Origin: Bacteroidaceae bacterium
GTDB taxonomy: Bacteria > Bacteroidota > Bacteroidia > Bacteroidales > Bacteroidaceae
Assembly (NCBI GenBank): GCA_017933995.1
Contig: JAGBKI010000056.1
Span: 1 to 64,000, forward strand
Direction of reading: 5' to 3'
DNA: 64,000 nucleotides
The notes under the pieces were generated by a model. That model searched no databases. It was not told the DNA's origin and saw nothing but the letters and a program-made list of their open reading frames with translations. This document shows, piece after piece, positions 23,548 through 31,876 of this stretch (its first letter is position 1; every line of letters starts with the position of its first letter). Position numbers and translations under genes: made by a program.

Positions 23548-24921
23548 ATGAAACGTTTATATCTCCTTCTCGCCCTTTTATTGGCCGCCTGTACGCCGCT
23601 GTGCGCGCAGCAGTTCGCATCGCGCCCCGCGCCCGAAGACCGTTGTTTTATATCGCCCGCCGTGGAGCGGTGCATCAAGGAGACCTGCGCGCGCCTCTCC
23701 GACCCGAAACTGGCCCGGATGTTCCGCCAGTGCTTCCCCAGCACGCTCGACACCACCGTGAAACTCCACGGCGCGGACGACACCTTCGTCATCACGGGCG
23801 ACATACCCGCCCTGTGGCTGCGCGACAGCGGCGCGCAGGTGTGGCCCTACCTGCGCTTCTGCCGCGAGGACCCGCAGTTGGCCGCACTGGTGCGCGGGCT
23901 GCTGATGCGCCAGTTCCGTTGCATACTCATCGACCCCTACGCCAACGCCTTCAATCTTTGTCCCGACTCCCTCAGCCCCAACTGGGCGGGCGACGGCACG
24001 GAGATGCGACCGGGCGTCTTCGAGCGCAAGTACGAACTCAACTCGCTGTGCTACCCCCTGCGCCTGGCCCACGGCTACTGGCGGGCCACGGGCGACACGA
24101 CGGCCTTCGACGGGCTGTGGCTACAGACCGTCCGCACCGTATTATATACCATGCACACGGAGCAGCGCGCCGACGGCACGTCGCCCTACACCTTCCTGCG
24201 CGTCACCGACCGTATGCACGACACACAGTCGAACCGGGGCAAGGGCCACCCCGCCCGCCCCTGCGGCCTCATCGCCTCGTCGTTCCGCGCATCGGACGAC
24301 GGCACACTGCTGCCCTTCCTCGTGCCGGACAACTTCATGGCCGTCGATGCCCTGCGACGGACAGCCGAAATCCTGCGCACCGTGAACCGCGAATGGGCGC
24401 TGGCCGACAGCTGCGCCGCGCTGGCCGGGCAGGTGGAGGCCGCCCTGCGCGAGCACGCCGTGGTGCACACCGAGAAGTACGGCGACATCTACGCCTTCGA
24501 GGTGGACGGCTACGGCAACGCCCTGCTGATGGACGACGCCAACGTGCCCTCGCTGCTCGCCCTGCCCTACATCGCCGGGGTGCCGCTCGACGCCCCCGTG
24601 TACCAGAACACGCGCCGCTTCGTGCTCAGCACGGACAACCCCTACTTCTTCCGTGGTGCGGCGGGCGAGGGCATCGGCGGGCCGCACGTCGGCCTGGGCT
24701 ACGTATGGCCGATGAGCATCATCCTGCGCGCCCTGACCAGCACCGACGAGGCCGAAATCCGCCAGTGCATAGAAACGCTCAAGGCCACCGACGCCGGCAC
24801 GGGCTTCATGCACGAAGCGTTCCACCAGGACGATGCCACAGACTATACACGCCCCTGGTTCGCCTGGGCCAACACCCTGTTCGGCGAACTCGTGCTGCGG
24901 TTTGTGGAAAATATGGATTAG
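23548..24921 (+). CDS. GH125 exo-alpha-1,6-mannosidase, exported
   Basis: Glycoside hydrolase of 457 residues with a signal peptide (MKRLYLLLALLLAACTPLCAQ); LAAC could act as a lipobox, so periplasmic lipoprotein or soluble form are both possible. The GH125 (former DUF1237) hallmarks are present: TGDIPALWLRDSGAQVWPYL, NWAGDGTEMRPG and YELNSLCYPLRL, with further conserved blocks MHDTQSNRG and YVWPMSIILRAL. These metal-independent inverting enzymes trim alpha-1,6-mannose from N-glycans or mannans. The ATG at 23548 is required for the signal peptide and lies only six bases after the promoter element, so the message looks almost leaderless. Confidence 0.9.
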   Translation: MKRLYLLLALLLAACTPLCAQQFASRPAPEDRCFISPAVERCIKETCARLSDPKLARMFRQCFPSTLDTTVKLHGADDTFVITGDIPALWLRDSGAQVWPYLRFCREDPQLAALVRGLLMRQFRCILIDPYANAFNLCPDSLSPNWAGDGTEMRPGVFERKYELNSLCYPLRLAHGYWRATGDTTAFDGLWLQTVRTVLYTMHTEQRADGTSPYTFLRVTDRMHDTQSNRGKGHPARPCGLIASSFRASDDGTLLPFLVPDNFMAVDALRRTAEILRTVNREWALADSCAALAGQVEAALREHAVVHTEKYGDIYAFEVDGYGNALLMDDANVPSLLALPYIAGVPLDAPVYQNTRRFVLSTDNPYFFRGAAGEGIGGPHVGLGYVWPMSIILRALTSTDEAEIRQCIETLKATDAGTGFMHEAFHQDDATDYTRPWFAWANTLFGELVLRFVENMD

Positions 24922-25050
24922 GAATTAGGAGTGCAAGATTAAGATTGACGTGCGGCGCGCACGCCCACCCGCCTTCCGCGCACCCCAATTCTTAATTCCT
25001 CAATTCTAATTCCTAAATCTTTGCCTCTTAACTCCTAAATCCTCATTCTC
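24916..25050 (+). repeat. Foldback element, GGAATTAGG word family (copy 2)
   Basis: The left arm GGATTAGGAATTAGGAG...GATTAAGA pairs with the right arm AATTCTTAATTCC, CAATTCTAATTCCTAAATC. The loop contains GCGCGCACG and CCGCCTTCCGCGCA, related to the loop at 23396-23525. The left arm overlaps the end of the GH125 gene. Confidence 0.65.
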
Positions 25051-25116
25051 CTTTCAAAAATCAAGGAAAACTGAAGGAAAACGAGCGCGGTGGTACGTGT
25101 TTCTACCGAAAAACAT

Positions 25117-25124
25117 TACTTTTG
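25117..25124 (+). promoter_or_regulatory. TPR protein gene promoter, -7 element
   Basis: TACTTTTG fits TAnnTTTG; the ATG at 25225 follows after about 100 bases. Confidence 0.6.
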
Positions 25125-25224
25125 CAATTCGGTAAAGGGCGACACGCCGTTAAACTTTGGCGTTTCTTGGTTGTCCTACCTACAGTACACACGAAGACGA
25201 ACACAAAAGTATCACTACAATCCT

Positions 25225-26766
25225 ATGAAAAAGCTACTCTCTTACGGCTTTGCGCTGATTTGCTCGCTCGTTTTGAGCGTCCAGAGCGCAGCTGCACAGG
25301 AGCTGACGCTTCCCGTGCAGATTCCCGAACTGAATCAAAAGGTGAAAGATCTGGCCACGCCCGCGCTCGACCAGATGCTTTCCAATCCCGAGAAAGCCAC
25401 GGCCACGATCAACAAGGCCATAAAGGCGACCAAGAACGACAAAGGCCAGATGATGGCACTTGCCAACTGGTTTATGCAGCAGGACAACACGCTCGGTCTG
25501 CAAGGTGCGCGCTATGTTATCGAGAAACTCTATTCCACGAACGCCGAGGATGTGGAAGTGTTGCTACTTGCTGGTGACATCTACGGTACGATGGGACAGT
25601 GGGGCAAGGCCGGACAGAAGTACGACCAGGCTCTTGTTGTCGAACCCGATAATATCTACGCCCTCACGCAAGGCGCACGTATCTATAAGAACCACAACCC
25701 AACGGTTTCGCTCTCGCTATGGGAGAAACTCAAGGAACTACAGCCCGACAACCTCTTGGCTGCCCGCAATATCGGCGACCTGCTCTACGACCAAAACTAC
25801 ATGGGCGAGGCACTTGAGAACTATGGCAAGTACTATGACGGCACGCCCCACACAAAGGAAGCCCTCAACTCCTCCTCTATGGAGCGTTACCTCATCGGTC
25901 TATTCTTTTCCGAAGGCAAGGAAGCTCGTTTGGCCGAAGTGGCCAAGGAACTCTACAAGGCCGACCCCAATAACCTCGTATACGAGCGCTTCGCCTTCAT
26001 CGGCACGATGCTCACCTTCGACGACCAGCCCAATGCCCTCGAGGACGCACAGCGCTACGGCAAGTACGTCATGAGCGGCACCACGCCCGACTCCCTGCTC
26101 CTCTATCAGGACTTCGTTTACGCCTACCAGCTGGCCGATAAGCTCGATGACGCTGACGCTTGTGTAACGTTTGTCAAGAAAGCCGTCGAAAAGGATCCCG
26201 AGCAGGTGAATCTGCTCAAGAGTGGCGCCGTGAACCTCAACGCCGCAGGCCACTTCCCTCAGGCAGCCGAACTCTACAACGCTTTCCTCGCCGCGCAGGG
26301 CGACAAGGCTGCGCCCGATGACTTCTTCAACCTCGCTGTGCTCTATCGCCAGGCATTGCCCAAGGCCGCTACCGCCGAGGAGAAAGAGGCTTACGCAGCC
26401 AAGGCATTGGAACTGCTCGGACAGCTTGACCAGGACGGTAGTGCTTTCCCCGCCGACCAAAAGTACAAGGTGGCTTTGGAGCGCGCCCGCGTGCTGAACC
26501 AAGCACCCAACCGCGATGCCGACGCCGTGGCCAAGACCTACCTTCAGGCTCTTGAACTCTGCCCCGACGAGGCCGCAGCCGGTATGGAACTTTACGATGC
26601 CTACTATGTGCTGACGTTCTACTATGCCGACGGGCTGCAGACCTGCGACGACATTGACGCGCAGTTCCGCCTCATTCGCCAGTACTGCTCCAAGGCTCTG
26701 AATCTCGACCCCACCAACGAGAACTTGCTTGACGTGGACGACGTGCTCCACAGCCAGGGCTATTGA
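25225..26766 (+). CDS. Exported tetratricopeptide-repeat protein
   Basis: 513 residues with a signal peptide (MKKLLSYGFALICSLVLSVQSAAAQ), so it is probably periplasmic. The body consists of helical TPR-like repeats; clear ones include WGKAGQKYDQALVVEPDN, YMGEALENYGKYY, FPQAAELYNAFLA and a C-terminal YCSKALNLDPTNENLL. TPR proteins act as scaffolds; no catalytic domain is visible. The start at 25225 is chosen for its signal peptide, although the frame is open back to 25090. Monocistronic, between a promoter at 25117 and a terminator at 26781. Confidence 0.85.
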   Translation: MKKLLSYGFALICSLVLSVQSAAAQELTLPVQIPELNQKVKDLATPALDQMLSNPEKATATINKAIKATKNDKGQMMALANWFMQQDNTLGLQGARYVIEKLYSTNAEDVEVLLLAGDIYGTMGQWGKAGQKYDQALVVEPDNIYALTQGARIYKNHNPTVSLSLWEKLKELQPDNLLAARNIGDLLYDQNYMGEALENYGKYYDGTPHTKEALNSSSMERYLIGLFFSEGKEARLAEVAKELYKADPNNLVYERFAFIGTMLTFDDQPNALEDAQRYGKYVMSGTTPDSLLLYQDFVYAYQLADKLDDADACVTFVKKAVEKDPEQVNLLKSGAVNLNAAGHFPQAAELYNAFLAAQGDKAAPDDFFNLAVLYRQALPKAATAEEKEAYAAKALELLGQLDQDGSAFPADQKYKVALERARVLNQAPNRDADAVAKTYLQALELCPDEAAAGMELYDAYYVLTFYYADGLQTCDDIDAQFRLIRQYCSKALNLDPTNENLLDVDDVLHSQGY

Positions 26767-26780
26767 TTCCCTAAGAAAGA

Positions 26781-26825
26781 CCTCCTCCCCGGCTTCCCCC
26801 GAAGCGGGGCGGAGGCTTTTCTTTC
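26781..26825 (+). terminator. Intrinsic terminator after the TPR gene
   Basis: CCTCCTCCCCGGCTTC (26781-26796) pairs with GAAGCGGGGCGGAGG (26801-26815), followed by CTTTTCTTTC. Confidence 0.8.
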
Positions 26826-26896
26826 GCTCTTGTCCTTGAGGCAAGTCGTTTTTCTCCGATAGAAAGAAACTTAACCTTATAACTGTAACAATACTC

Positions 26897-28477
26897 ATGA
26901 AACTCAAAACCATTCTCAGCCTTGCGCTCTGCGGCTTGATGAGCGTAGGCAGCATGGTGGCACAGCAGGCCACGTCGCCCAGCACCACCTGGCATTGGAA
27001 GAAAGGCACCATCGTCGTTGACACGCCCCAGCGCCCTGCAGGGCAGCAGTCCGTCATCGGTCTCACCGCCCCCGCCCTCCCCGTGGTGCGCGTGGCCTTC
27101 GTTGGCCTCGGTATGCGCGGCCCTGGTGCCGTAGAACGCTTCTCGCTCATCCCCGGCGTGCAGATTATGGCGCTTTGCGACTATGAAGAGGCACGTGCCG
27201 AAGCCTGCCAAAAGTATCTCCGTAAGCAGGGTCTGCCACCCGCCGACATCTACAGCGGCGCAAAGGGCTACGAGCAGGTGTGCAAGCGCAAGGACATCGA
27301 CCTCGTCTACGTTGCCACCGACTGGGATCACCATTTCCCCGTGGCCAAGTGCGCCCTGGAGAATGGCAAGCACACTGCCATCGAAGTGCCTTCGGCCATG
27401 AACCTCGAACAGTGCTGGGAGCTTATCAACCTTTCCGAGAAGACGCGCAAGCACTGCATGATTCTTGAGAACTGCTGCTACGACTGGTTCGAGCTGCGCA
27501 CGCTCAACATGGCGCAGGCCGGCGTGTTCGGCGAGATTCTCCACGTCAAGGGTGCCTACATCCACAACCTTGACCCCTTCTGGGACTACTATTGGAAGAA
27601 CCCCGACGGCTCCGACCCCGACAAGCTCGGCTGGCGCATGGTCTACAACCGCGACAACCGTGGCGACGTCTACGCCACACACGGCCTCGGCCCCGTTGCC
27701 CAGGCACTCGACATTCACCGTGGCGACCGCATCACGACGCTCGTAGCCATGGACACCAAGAGCGCCCATGGCCGTGAATACGTAGAAGCTAAAACCGGAC
27801 GTCCCTGCGAGAACTTCCGCAACGGCGACCACACCACCACGCTGATGCGCACCGAGAACGGCAAGGTCATCGAGATTCAGCACAACGTGATGAACCCGCA
27901 GCCCTACAACCGCCTCTACCAGCTCTCTGGCACGCGCGGATTTGCCGACAAATATCCCTTGCGCGAAAACGGCGACGGGCGCGGCTACGCTCTCGACGCC
28001 TCACAGCTGCAAGCCAGTGGCGTGGCCCCCAAGATTGACAACCTCAACAGCCACGACTACATGCCCTACGAGCAGCAGCAGGCGCTCACGGAACAGTTTG
28101 AAAGCCCCATCATCAAGAAGTACGGCGAAGCCGGACGTCGCCTCGGCCACGGCGGCATGGACTTCATGATGGACAACCGCCTCGTCTACTGCCTCCAGAA
28201 CGGCTTGCAGCTCGATATGGACGTGTACGACTTGGCCGAATGGTGCTGTCTGGCTGAACTCGGCACGCTTTCGATGGACAACAACTGCGCCAGTGTGGCC
28301 TTCCCCGACTTCACACGCGGCGAGTGGAATCGTGTCAAGGGCTACCGCCATGCTTACGCCACCCCCGAACAGGAGGCGCGCACCGAGGCTGCTGCCCAGG
28401 CCTTCACCCAGAAACTCAAGGACAAGTGTGCCAAGGATAAACTCTGGGAGAAATACGACAAGAAGCGCGCTAAGTAA
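26897..28477 (+). CDS. GH109 / Gfo-Idh-MocA family exported protein
   Basis: 526 residues with a signal peptide (MKLKTILSLALCGLMSVGSMVAQQ). The Rossmann motif GLGMRGPGAVERF near residue 76 binds NAD; EVPSAM marks the conserved Gfo/Idh/MocA EKP-like position and MVYNRDNRGDVYATHGLGP is typical of GH109 proteins, which hydrolyse alpha-N-acetylgalactosamine by an NAD-dependent redox mechanism. Substrate assignment is by family resemblance. Other oxidoreductases of the superfamily cannot be excluded. A strong terminator follows. Confidence 0.85.
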   Translation: MKLKTILSLALCGLMSVGSMVAQQATSPSTTWHWKKGTIVVDTPQRPAGQQSVIGLTAPALPVVRVAFVGLGMRGPGAVERFSLIPGVQIMALCDYEEARAEACQKYLRKQGLPPADIYSGAKGYEQVCKRKDIDLVYVATDWDHHFPVAKCALENGKHTAIEVPSAMNLEQCWELINLSEKTRKHCMILENCCYDWFELRTLNMAQAGVFGEILHVKGAYIHNLDPFWDYYWKNPDGSDPDKLGWRMVYNRDNRGDVYATHGLGPVAQALDIHRGDRITTLVAMDTKSAHGREYVEAKTGRPCENFRNGDHTTTLMRTENGKVIEIQHNVMNPQPYNRLYQLSGTRGFADKYPLRENGDGRGYALDASQLQASGVAPKIDNLNSHDYMPYEQQQALTEQFESPIIKKYGEAGRRLGHGGMDFMMDNRLVYCLQNGLQLDMDVYDLAEWCCLAELGTLSMDNNCASVAFPDFTRGEWNRVKGYRHAYATPEQEARTEAAAQAFTQKLKDKCAKDKLWEKYDKKRAK

Positions 28478-28516
28478 GCCCGCGCTGCCAACATCGTGCG
28501 CCTCGCGCACAACCGC

Positions 28517-28558
28517 AGACTCCGCTTCCCCGGCTCGTCCGGCGAAGCGGAGTCTTTG
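28517..28558 (+). terminator. Intrinsic terminator after the GH109 gene
   Basis: AGACTCCGCTTC (28517-28528) pairs perfectly with GAAGCGGAGTCT (28544-28555), followed by TTG. Confidence 0.75.
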
Positions 28559-28720
28559 CTGTGCAGCCCCGCTGGGGTTGATTTTGAGAACTGCCACCAC
28601 CGGGGCGCTGCCTTGGCCTATTATCTGTAACCCCGTTGGGATTAGGGCTGCGAAAGGTAAGGATAAGGCGTTCGTAAGGTGGATTTAAGCGCTTCGGGAA
28701 GGGTGCTTTGTGAGAAAACT

Positions 28721-28795
28721 ATGTGCGTGGTTTCAGATGACCACGCACATGATTTTAAATTTTCACACGCGTGGAAATCTGAGACCACGCGCGTG
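28721..28795. repeat. Two related hairpins with CACGCG/ACCACGC arms
   Basis: Hairpin 1 pairs ATGTGCGTGGT (28721-28731) with ACCACGCACAT (28740-28750). Hairpin 2 pairs CACGCGTGG (28766-28774) with the CCACGCG(CG)TG block at 28785-28795. Their spacers carry the related words TTTCAGATG and AAATCTGAG. They lie between convergent genes, and the remaining bases from 28559 to 28858 hold no visible gene. Confidence 0.6.
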
Positions 28796-28858
28796 ATTTC
28801 CTTCTTTGGTACGGCTAAAGACGGTGCTAAGTGCCGCTTCTGGCGGCCTTTGGGTGGT

Positions 28859-29323
28859 TTAGCGCAGGCGTTCGTCGCTTTCGCGCACGAGGTCTTCTAT
28901 TGTCCGTCGGTCGTGCTTGGGGTCGGCGGTGGGGTGTTCGCGCCCGTAGTTCTGCCCCGCGTTGTAGCCCTCGCGATAGCCGCGCACATAGGCATCGCGC
29001 TCGCCGGTGGGGTAGGGGTTCTGCTCGTCGTAGGTGCCTCGCCCTTGGCGCATGGCGGCATCGGTGTGGCCGCTGGTGTAGCCGTCCTCGTAGCCCGCGC
29101 GGTCCACGGGGCGGTCGTCGCCGAGGTAGGCGCTGTCGGGAATGGAGGGTTCGACGTAGGTCGTGTCGATGCTGTCGAGCGCGGCGGCTATGCTGTCGGC
29201 AGACGTGTCGCTGCCGAAACGGGCGAACGACGCGCGCTTGGCGGGAATGATGATGGCCAGCAGCAGCGCCGACAGGCCAATAACGATGCCGGTGCGCTTG
29301 CGGGGAGAAATGGGGTCTGACAT
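28859..29323 (-). CDS. Small membrane-anchored protein with GY-rich repeats
   Basis: 154 residues. A short basic N-terminus is followed by one membrane helix (about 11-28, GIVIGLSALLLAIIIP), then a hydrophilic, acidic external part. Two related motifs occur, RAGYEDGYTSGHTDA and YVRGYREGYNAG. No known domain is recognised. It is downstream of rodA on the same strand with a gap of about 115 bases, so it may be the last gene of the cell-shape operon. Confidence 0.65.
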   Translation of the reverse strand: MSDPISPRKRTGIVIGLSALLLAIIIPAKRASFARFGSDTSADSIAAALDSIDTTYVEPSIPDSAYLGDDRPVDRAGYEDGYTSGHTDAAMRQGRGTYDEQNPYPTGERDAYVRGYREGYNAGQNYGREHPTADPKHDRRTIEDLVRESDERLR

Positions 29324-29437
29324 AGGAGGGGGTGAATGAAAACCTTTTCAGTTGATAGTGAAAAGTTAGTCGTTAAAGGTTTAGTTGCCGAAAGCCGCCG
29401 TTTTCGCGCTGTAGTGGCGGTGAAAATGGCCTCGAGG

Positions 29438-30910
29438 TCAATCGGAGAGGTGCAGCCGCTTGCGGTCGCTGGCGTCGATGCGCAGGAAGATGAACAGCAG
29501 CAGCGTGAAGCCCCACAGCGACGAGCCGCCGTAACTGAAGAAAGGCAGCGGGATGCCGATGACGGGCATCAACCCGATGACCATGCCGACGTTCACGGCC
29601 ACGTGGAACGTCAGGATGGAGGCCACGCTGTAGCCGTAGACGCGCCCGAAGGTGGTGCTCTGCCGCTCGGCCAGCCAGATGAGGCGGAAGATGAGTCCCA
29701 GGAACAGCAGCAGCACCAGCGTCGTGCCGACAAAGCCCTGCTCCTCGCCCACGGTGCAGAAGATGAAGTCGGTGTCCTGCTCGGGCACGTACTTCAACTT
29801 GGTCTGCGTGCCGTTCATGAAGCCCTTGCCCGTCAGTCCGCCCGAACCGATGGCTATCTTGCTCTGGTGGACGTTGTAGGCACCCTTGTTGATGTTGGTT
29901 TCGGTGCCGATGAGCACGGCCACGCGCTCGCGCTGGTGGTCGGCCAGCACGTGGTTGAAGGCGAAGTCGGTCAGGTAGAGGAAGCACACGGAGCCGACGA
30001 CAAACGTGGCGATGTGGTAGTAGGCGCGTTTGCGCATACCCAAGCCCTGCCACACGAGGTAGGCCATGAGGGCGAAGAGCAGCAGCAGTTGCACCAGCGA
30101 CGTGTCGACACCGCCCGTCCAGCGCGACAGCAGGTAGCCGCACAGCGTTGCGCCCACGCCCCACAGCAGAAGCTTGCCCGTGCGCTCGCGCGGCAGGAAG
30201 TTGCGCACCAAGATGAGGGCGAACAGCCCGATGGCCACCAGCACGACGTATTCGCCGACGTGGGCCGTGGTGCCGGGCAGGGGGTCGGCGGCGTAGCGCA
30301 GCCCCACGATGAAATAGAACGTGGCGGCAAAGGCGGTGAACAGCACGCTGCCCGTCATACCCTCGCGGTAGAAGACGAGAAAGAAGGCCAGGTAGACCAG
30401 CGCCGTGCCCGTTTCGCTTTGCAGGATGATGAGGACGACGGGCAGCAGCACCACACCTGCGGCTTTCAGGAAATCCTCGCGCCGCCGGAAGGAGAAGCCG
30501 AACTGGCTCGTCACCTTGGCCAGTGCCAAGGCCGTGATACATTTGGCGAACTCTGCGGGCTGGAGGCTCATCACCGAGCCGAACTTAATCCATGAGTGCG
30601 AGCCCTTGATGTTGCCTGCCAGCAGCGGAGTGACGAGCAGCAGGCACATCATCAGGGCGTAGAGCGGCACGGCCAGCATGTCGAAGTATTTCTCATCGGT
30701 CATCAGCAGCACAAAGCCCAGGCCGAACGAGCACACCATCCACAGCAGTTGCTTGCCCGAGCGAGTGGAGAGGGCCAAGAAGTCCGTGTCGCCGTATTCG
30801 TGGCTGGCGCCGCATACGCTCATCCACCCCAGCGCCAACAGCGCGAGGTAGAGCAGCACGACAAGCCAGTCGGCGTAGAAGCCTGAGCGGCGTTCCTTGA
30901 GGGTAAACAT
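29438..30910 (-). CDS. rodA: Rod-shape peptidoglycan polymerase RodA (SEDS)
   Basis: 490-residue inner-membrane glycosyltransferase that polymerises lipid II with its partner PBP2 during elongation. About ten membrane helices are visible. SEDS signatures include LQPAEFAKCITALAL, a conserved membrane-adjacent block QSETGTALVYLAFF, GSGGLTGKGF, EEQGFVGTTLVLLLF and the C-terminal GIPLPFFSYGGSSL. At 490 residues it is longer than E. coli RodA (370), the extra length lying in a central region with added helices, as in other Bacteroidota. Its gene is separated from mrdA by an inserted Fic gene. Confidence 0.93.
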   Translation of the reverse strand: MFTLKERRSGFYADWLVVLLYLALLALGWMSVCGASHEYGDTDFLALSTRSGKQLLWMVCSFGLGFVLLMTDEKYFDMLAVPLYALMMCLLLVTPLLAGNIKGSHSWIKFGSVMSLQPAEFAKCITALALAKVTSQFGFSFRRREDFLKAAGVVLLPVVLIILQSETGTALVYLAFFLVFYREGMTGSVLFTAFAATFYFIVGLRYAADPLPGTTAHVGEYVVLVAIGLFALILVRNFLPRERTGKLLLWGVGATLCGYLLSRWTGGVDTSLVQLLLLFALMAYLVWQGLGMRKRAYYHIATFVVGSVCFLYLTDFAFNHVLADHQRERVAVLIGTETNINKGAYNVHQSKIAIGSGGLTGKGFMNGTQTKLKYVPEQDTDFIFCTVGEEQGFVGTTLVLLLFLGLIFRLIWLAERQSTTFGRVYGYSVASILTFHVAVNVGMVIGLMPVIGIPLPFFSYGGSSLWGFTLLLFIFLRIDASDRKRLHLSD

Positions 30911-30924
30911 GCTTAATATTGGTG

Positions 30925-31788
30925 TTAAGGCAGCTCGTAGTAGTACGAGTAGTCAATACCTTTCATAAGGGTTTCGCGGTCGTTGATTTTGTCGGTGAGC
31001 GCATCGCGCAGCAGCTTTTTGATTGGCGTGCTGTCGGACACGCTGCGGCGCATGGCTTCGAGATAGTTGTTCTTGTCGATGCGGCTCCAGTCCACGCAGC
31101 GGTGCAGAGAACGCCGCAGCATAAGGTCGAGCCAGATGCGCGTGCTGCGCCCGTTGCCTTCCATAAAGGGGTGTGCCACGTTCATCTCGACGTACTTGTT
31201 GGCAATCTCATCAAAGGTGGTTTCAGGCATCCGCTCGATATTCCGCAGGATGTCGGGGAAGTACGCCGCGTTGGCAAAGGTGAACCCGCCCTTGGAGATG
31301 TTCTTGGTGCGCAGTTGCCCCGCGAAGTTGTAAAGCCCGCCGAAGAGGTAGGCGTGTATCTGTTGCAGACACTTCACGGTGCCTGGCTCCAGCGTGTCGA
31401 GCGCGCCGCTTTCGAAAAGGGTGTAGGCTTTCTTGCGGCTCTGCCCGTCGATGGTGTTGTCGCTATAGGTGAACCAGTCGAGGAACTCCATTGCCTTTTT
31501 GCTGGGAATGCGTCTGATGAGTTCGGCAACATCGTCCTGCAATAGGCAGTCAGTGGCGTAGCGTTTGCCGTCGGACGAGGGCATCTTCAGTTGCCTACAA
31601 TTTGTAGCCAACTGGTCTCCGCCTTGCTTGAGCCGGACTTTCAGTACGCTCCAATACTTTCGGGGATTCGGGCTTTCCGTGATGGCACCCACGATGTCCA
31701 CGACGGAGAACCACCATTTGGACTGTTCTTCGTCCCACACGGCGCGCACTTCGTGGTCTTGGTAGAATCGGAAGGATAGTTTGGGCAT
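30925..31788 (-). CDS. BRO-N / Fic domain fusion protein
   Basis: 287 residues. The N-terminal third (VRAVWDEEQSKWWFSVVDIV... to NCRQLKMPSSDGK) resembles the BRO-N domain of phage antirepressors. The C-terminal part has the Fic active site HPFMEGNGRSTR near residue 208, complete with the catalytic His and the phosphate-binding GNGR. Fic enzymes usually transfer AMP to Ser/Thr/Tyr hydroxyls. I could not identify an inhibitory (S/T)xxxE(G/N) helix or a separate antitoxin. It sits between mrdA and rodA on the same strand, an unexpected place for an accessory gene. Confidence 0.87.
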   Translation of the reverse strand: MPKLSFRFYQDHEVRAVWDEEQSKWWFSVVDIVGAITESPNPRKYWSVLKVRLKQGGDQLATNCRQLKMPSSDGKRYATDCLLQDDVAELIRRIPSKKAMEFLDWFTYSDNTIDGQSRKKAYTLFESGALDTLEPGTVKCLQQIHAYLFGGLYNFAGQLRTKNISKGGFTFANAAYFPDILRNIERMPETTFDEIANKYVEMNVAHPFMEGNGRSTRIWLDLMLRRSLHRCVDWSRIDKNNYLEAMRRSVSDSTPIKKLLRDALTDKINDRETLMKGIDYSYYYELP

Positions 31789-31876
31789 CGGGAAGCCTTT
31801 ATGACAGGGATGTAAATATAAGCATTCGCAACCAGACTGCGCACATAGTTTTGTGTCGCAGGCATATTCTTTTCAT

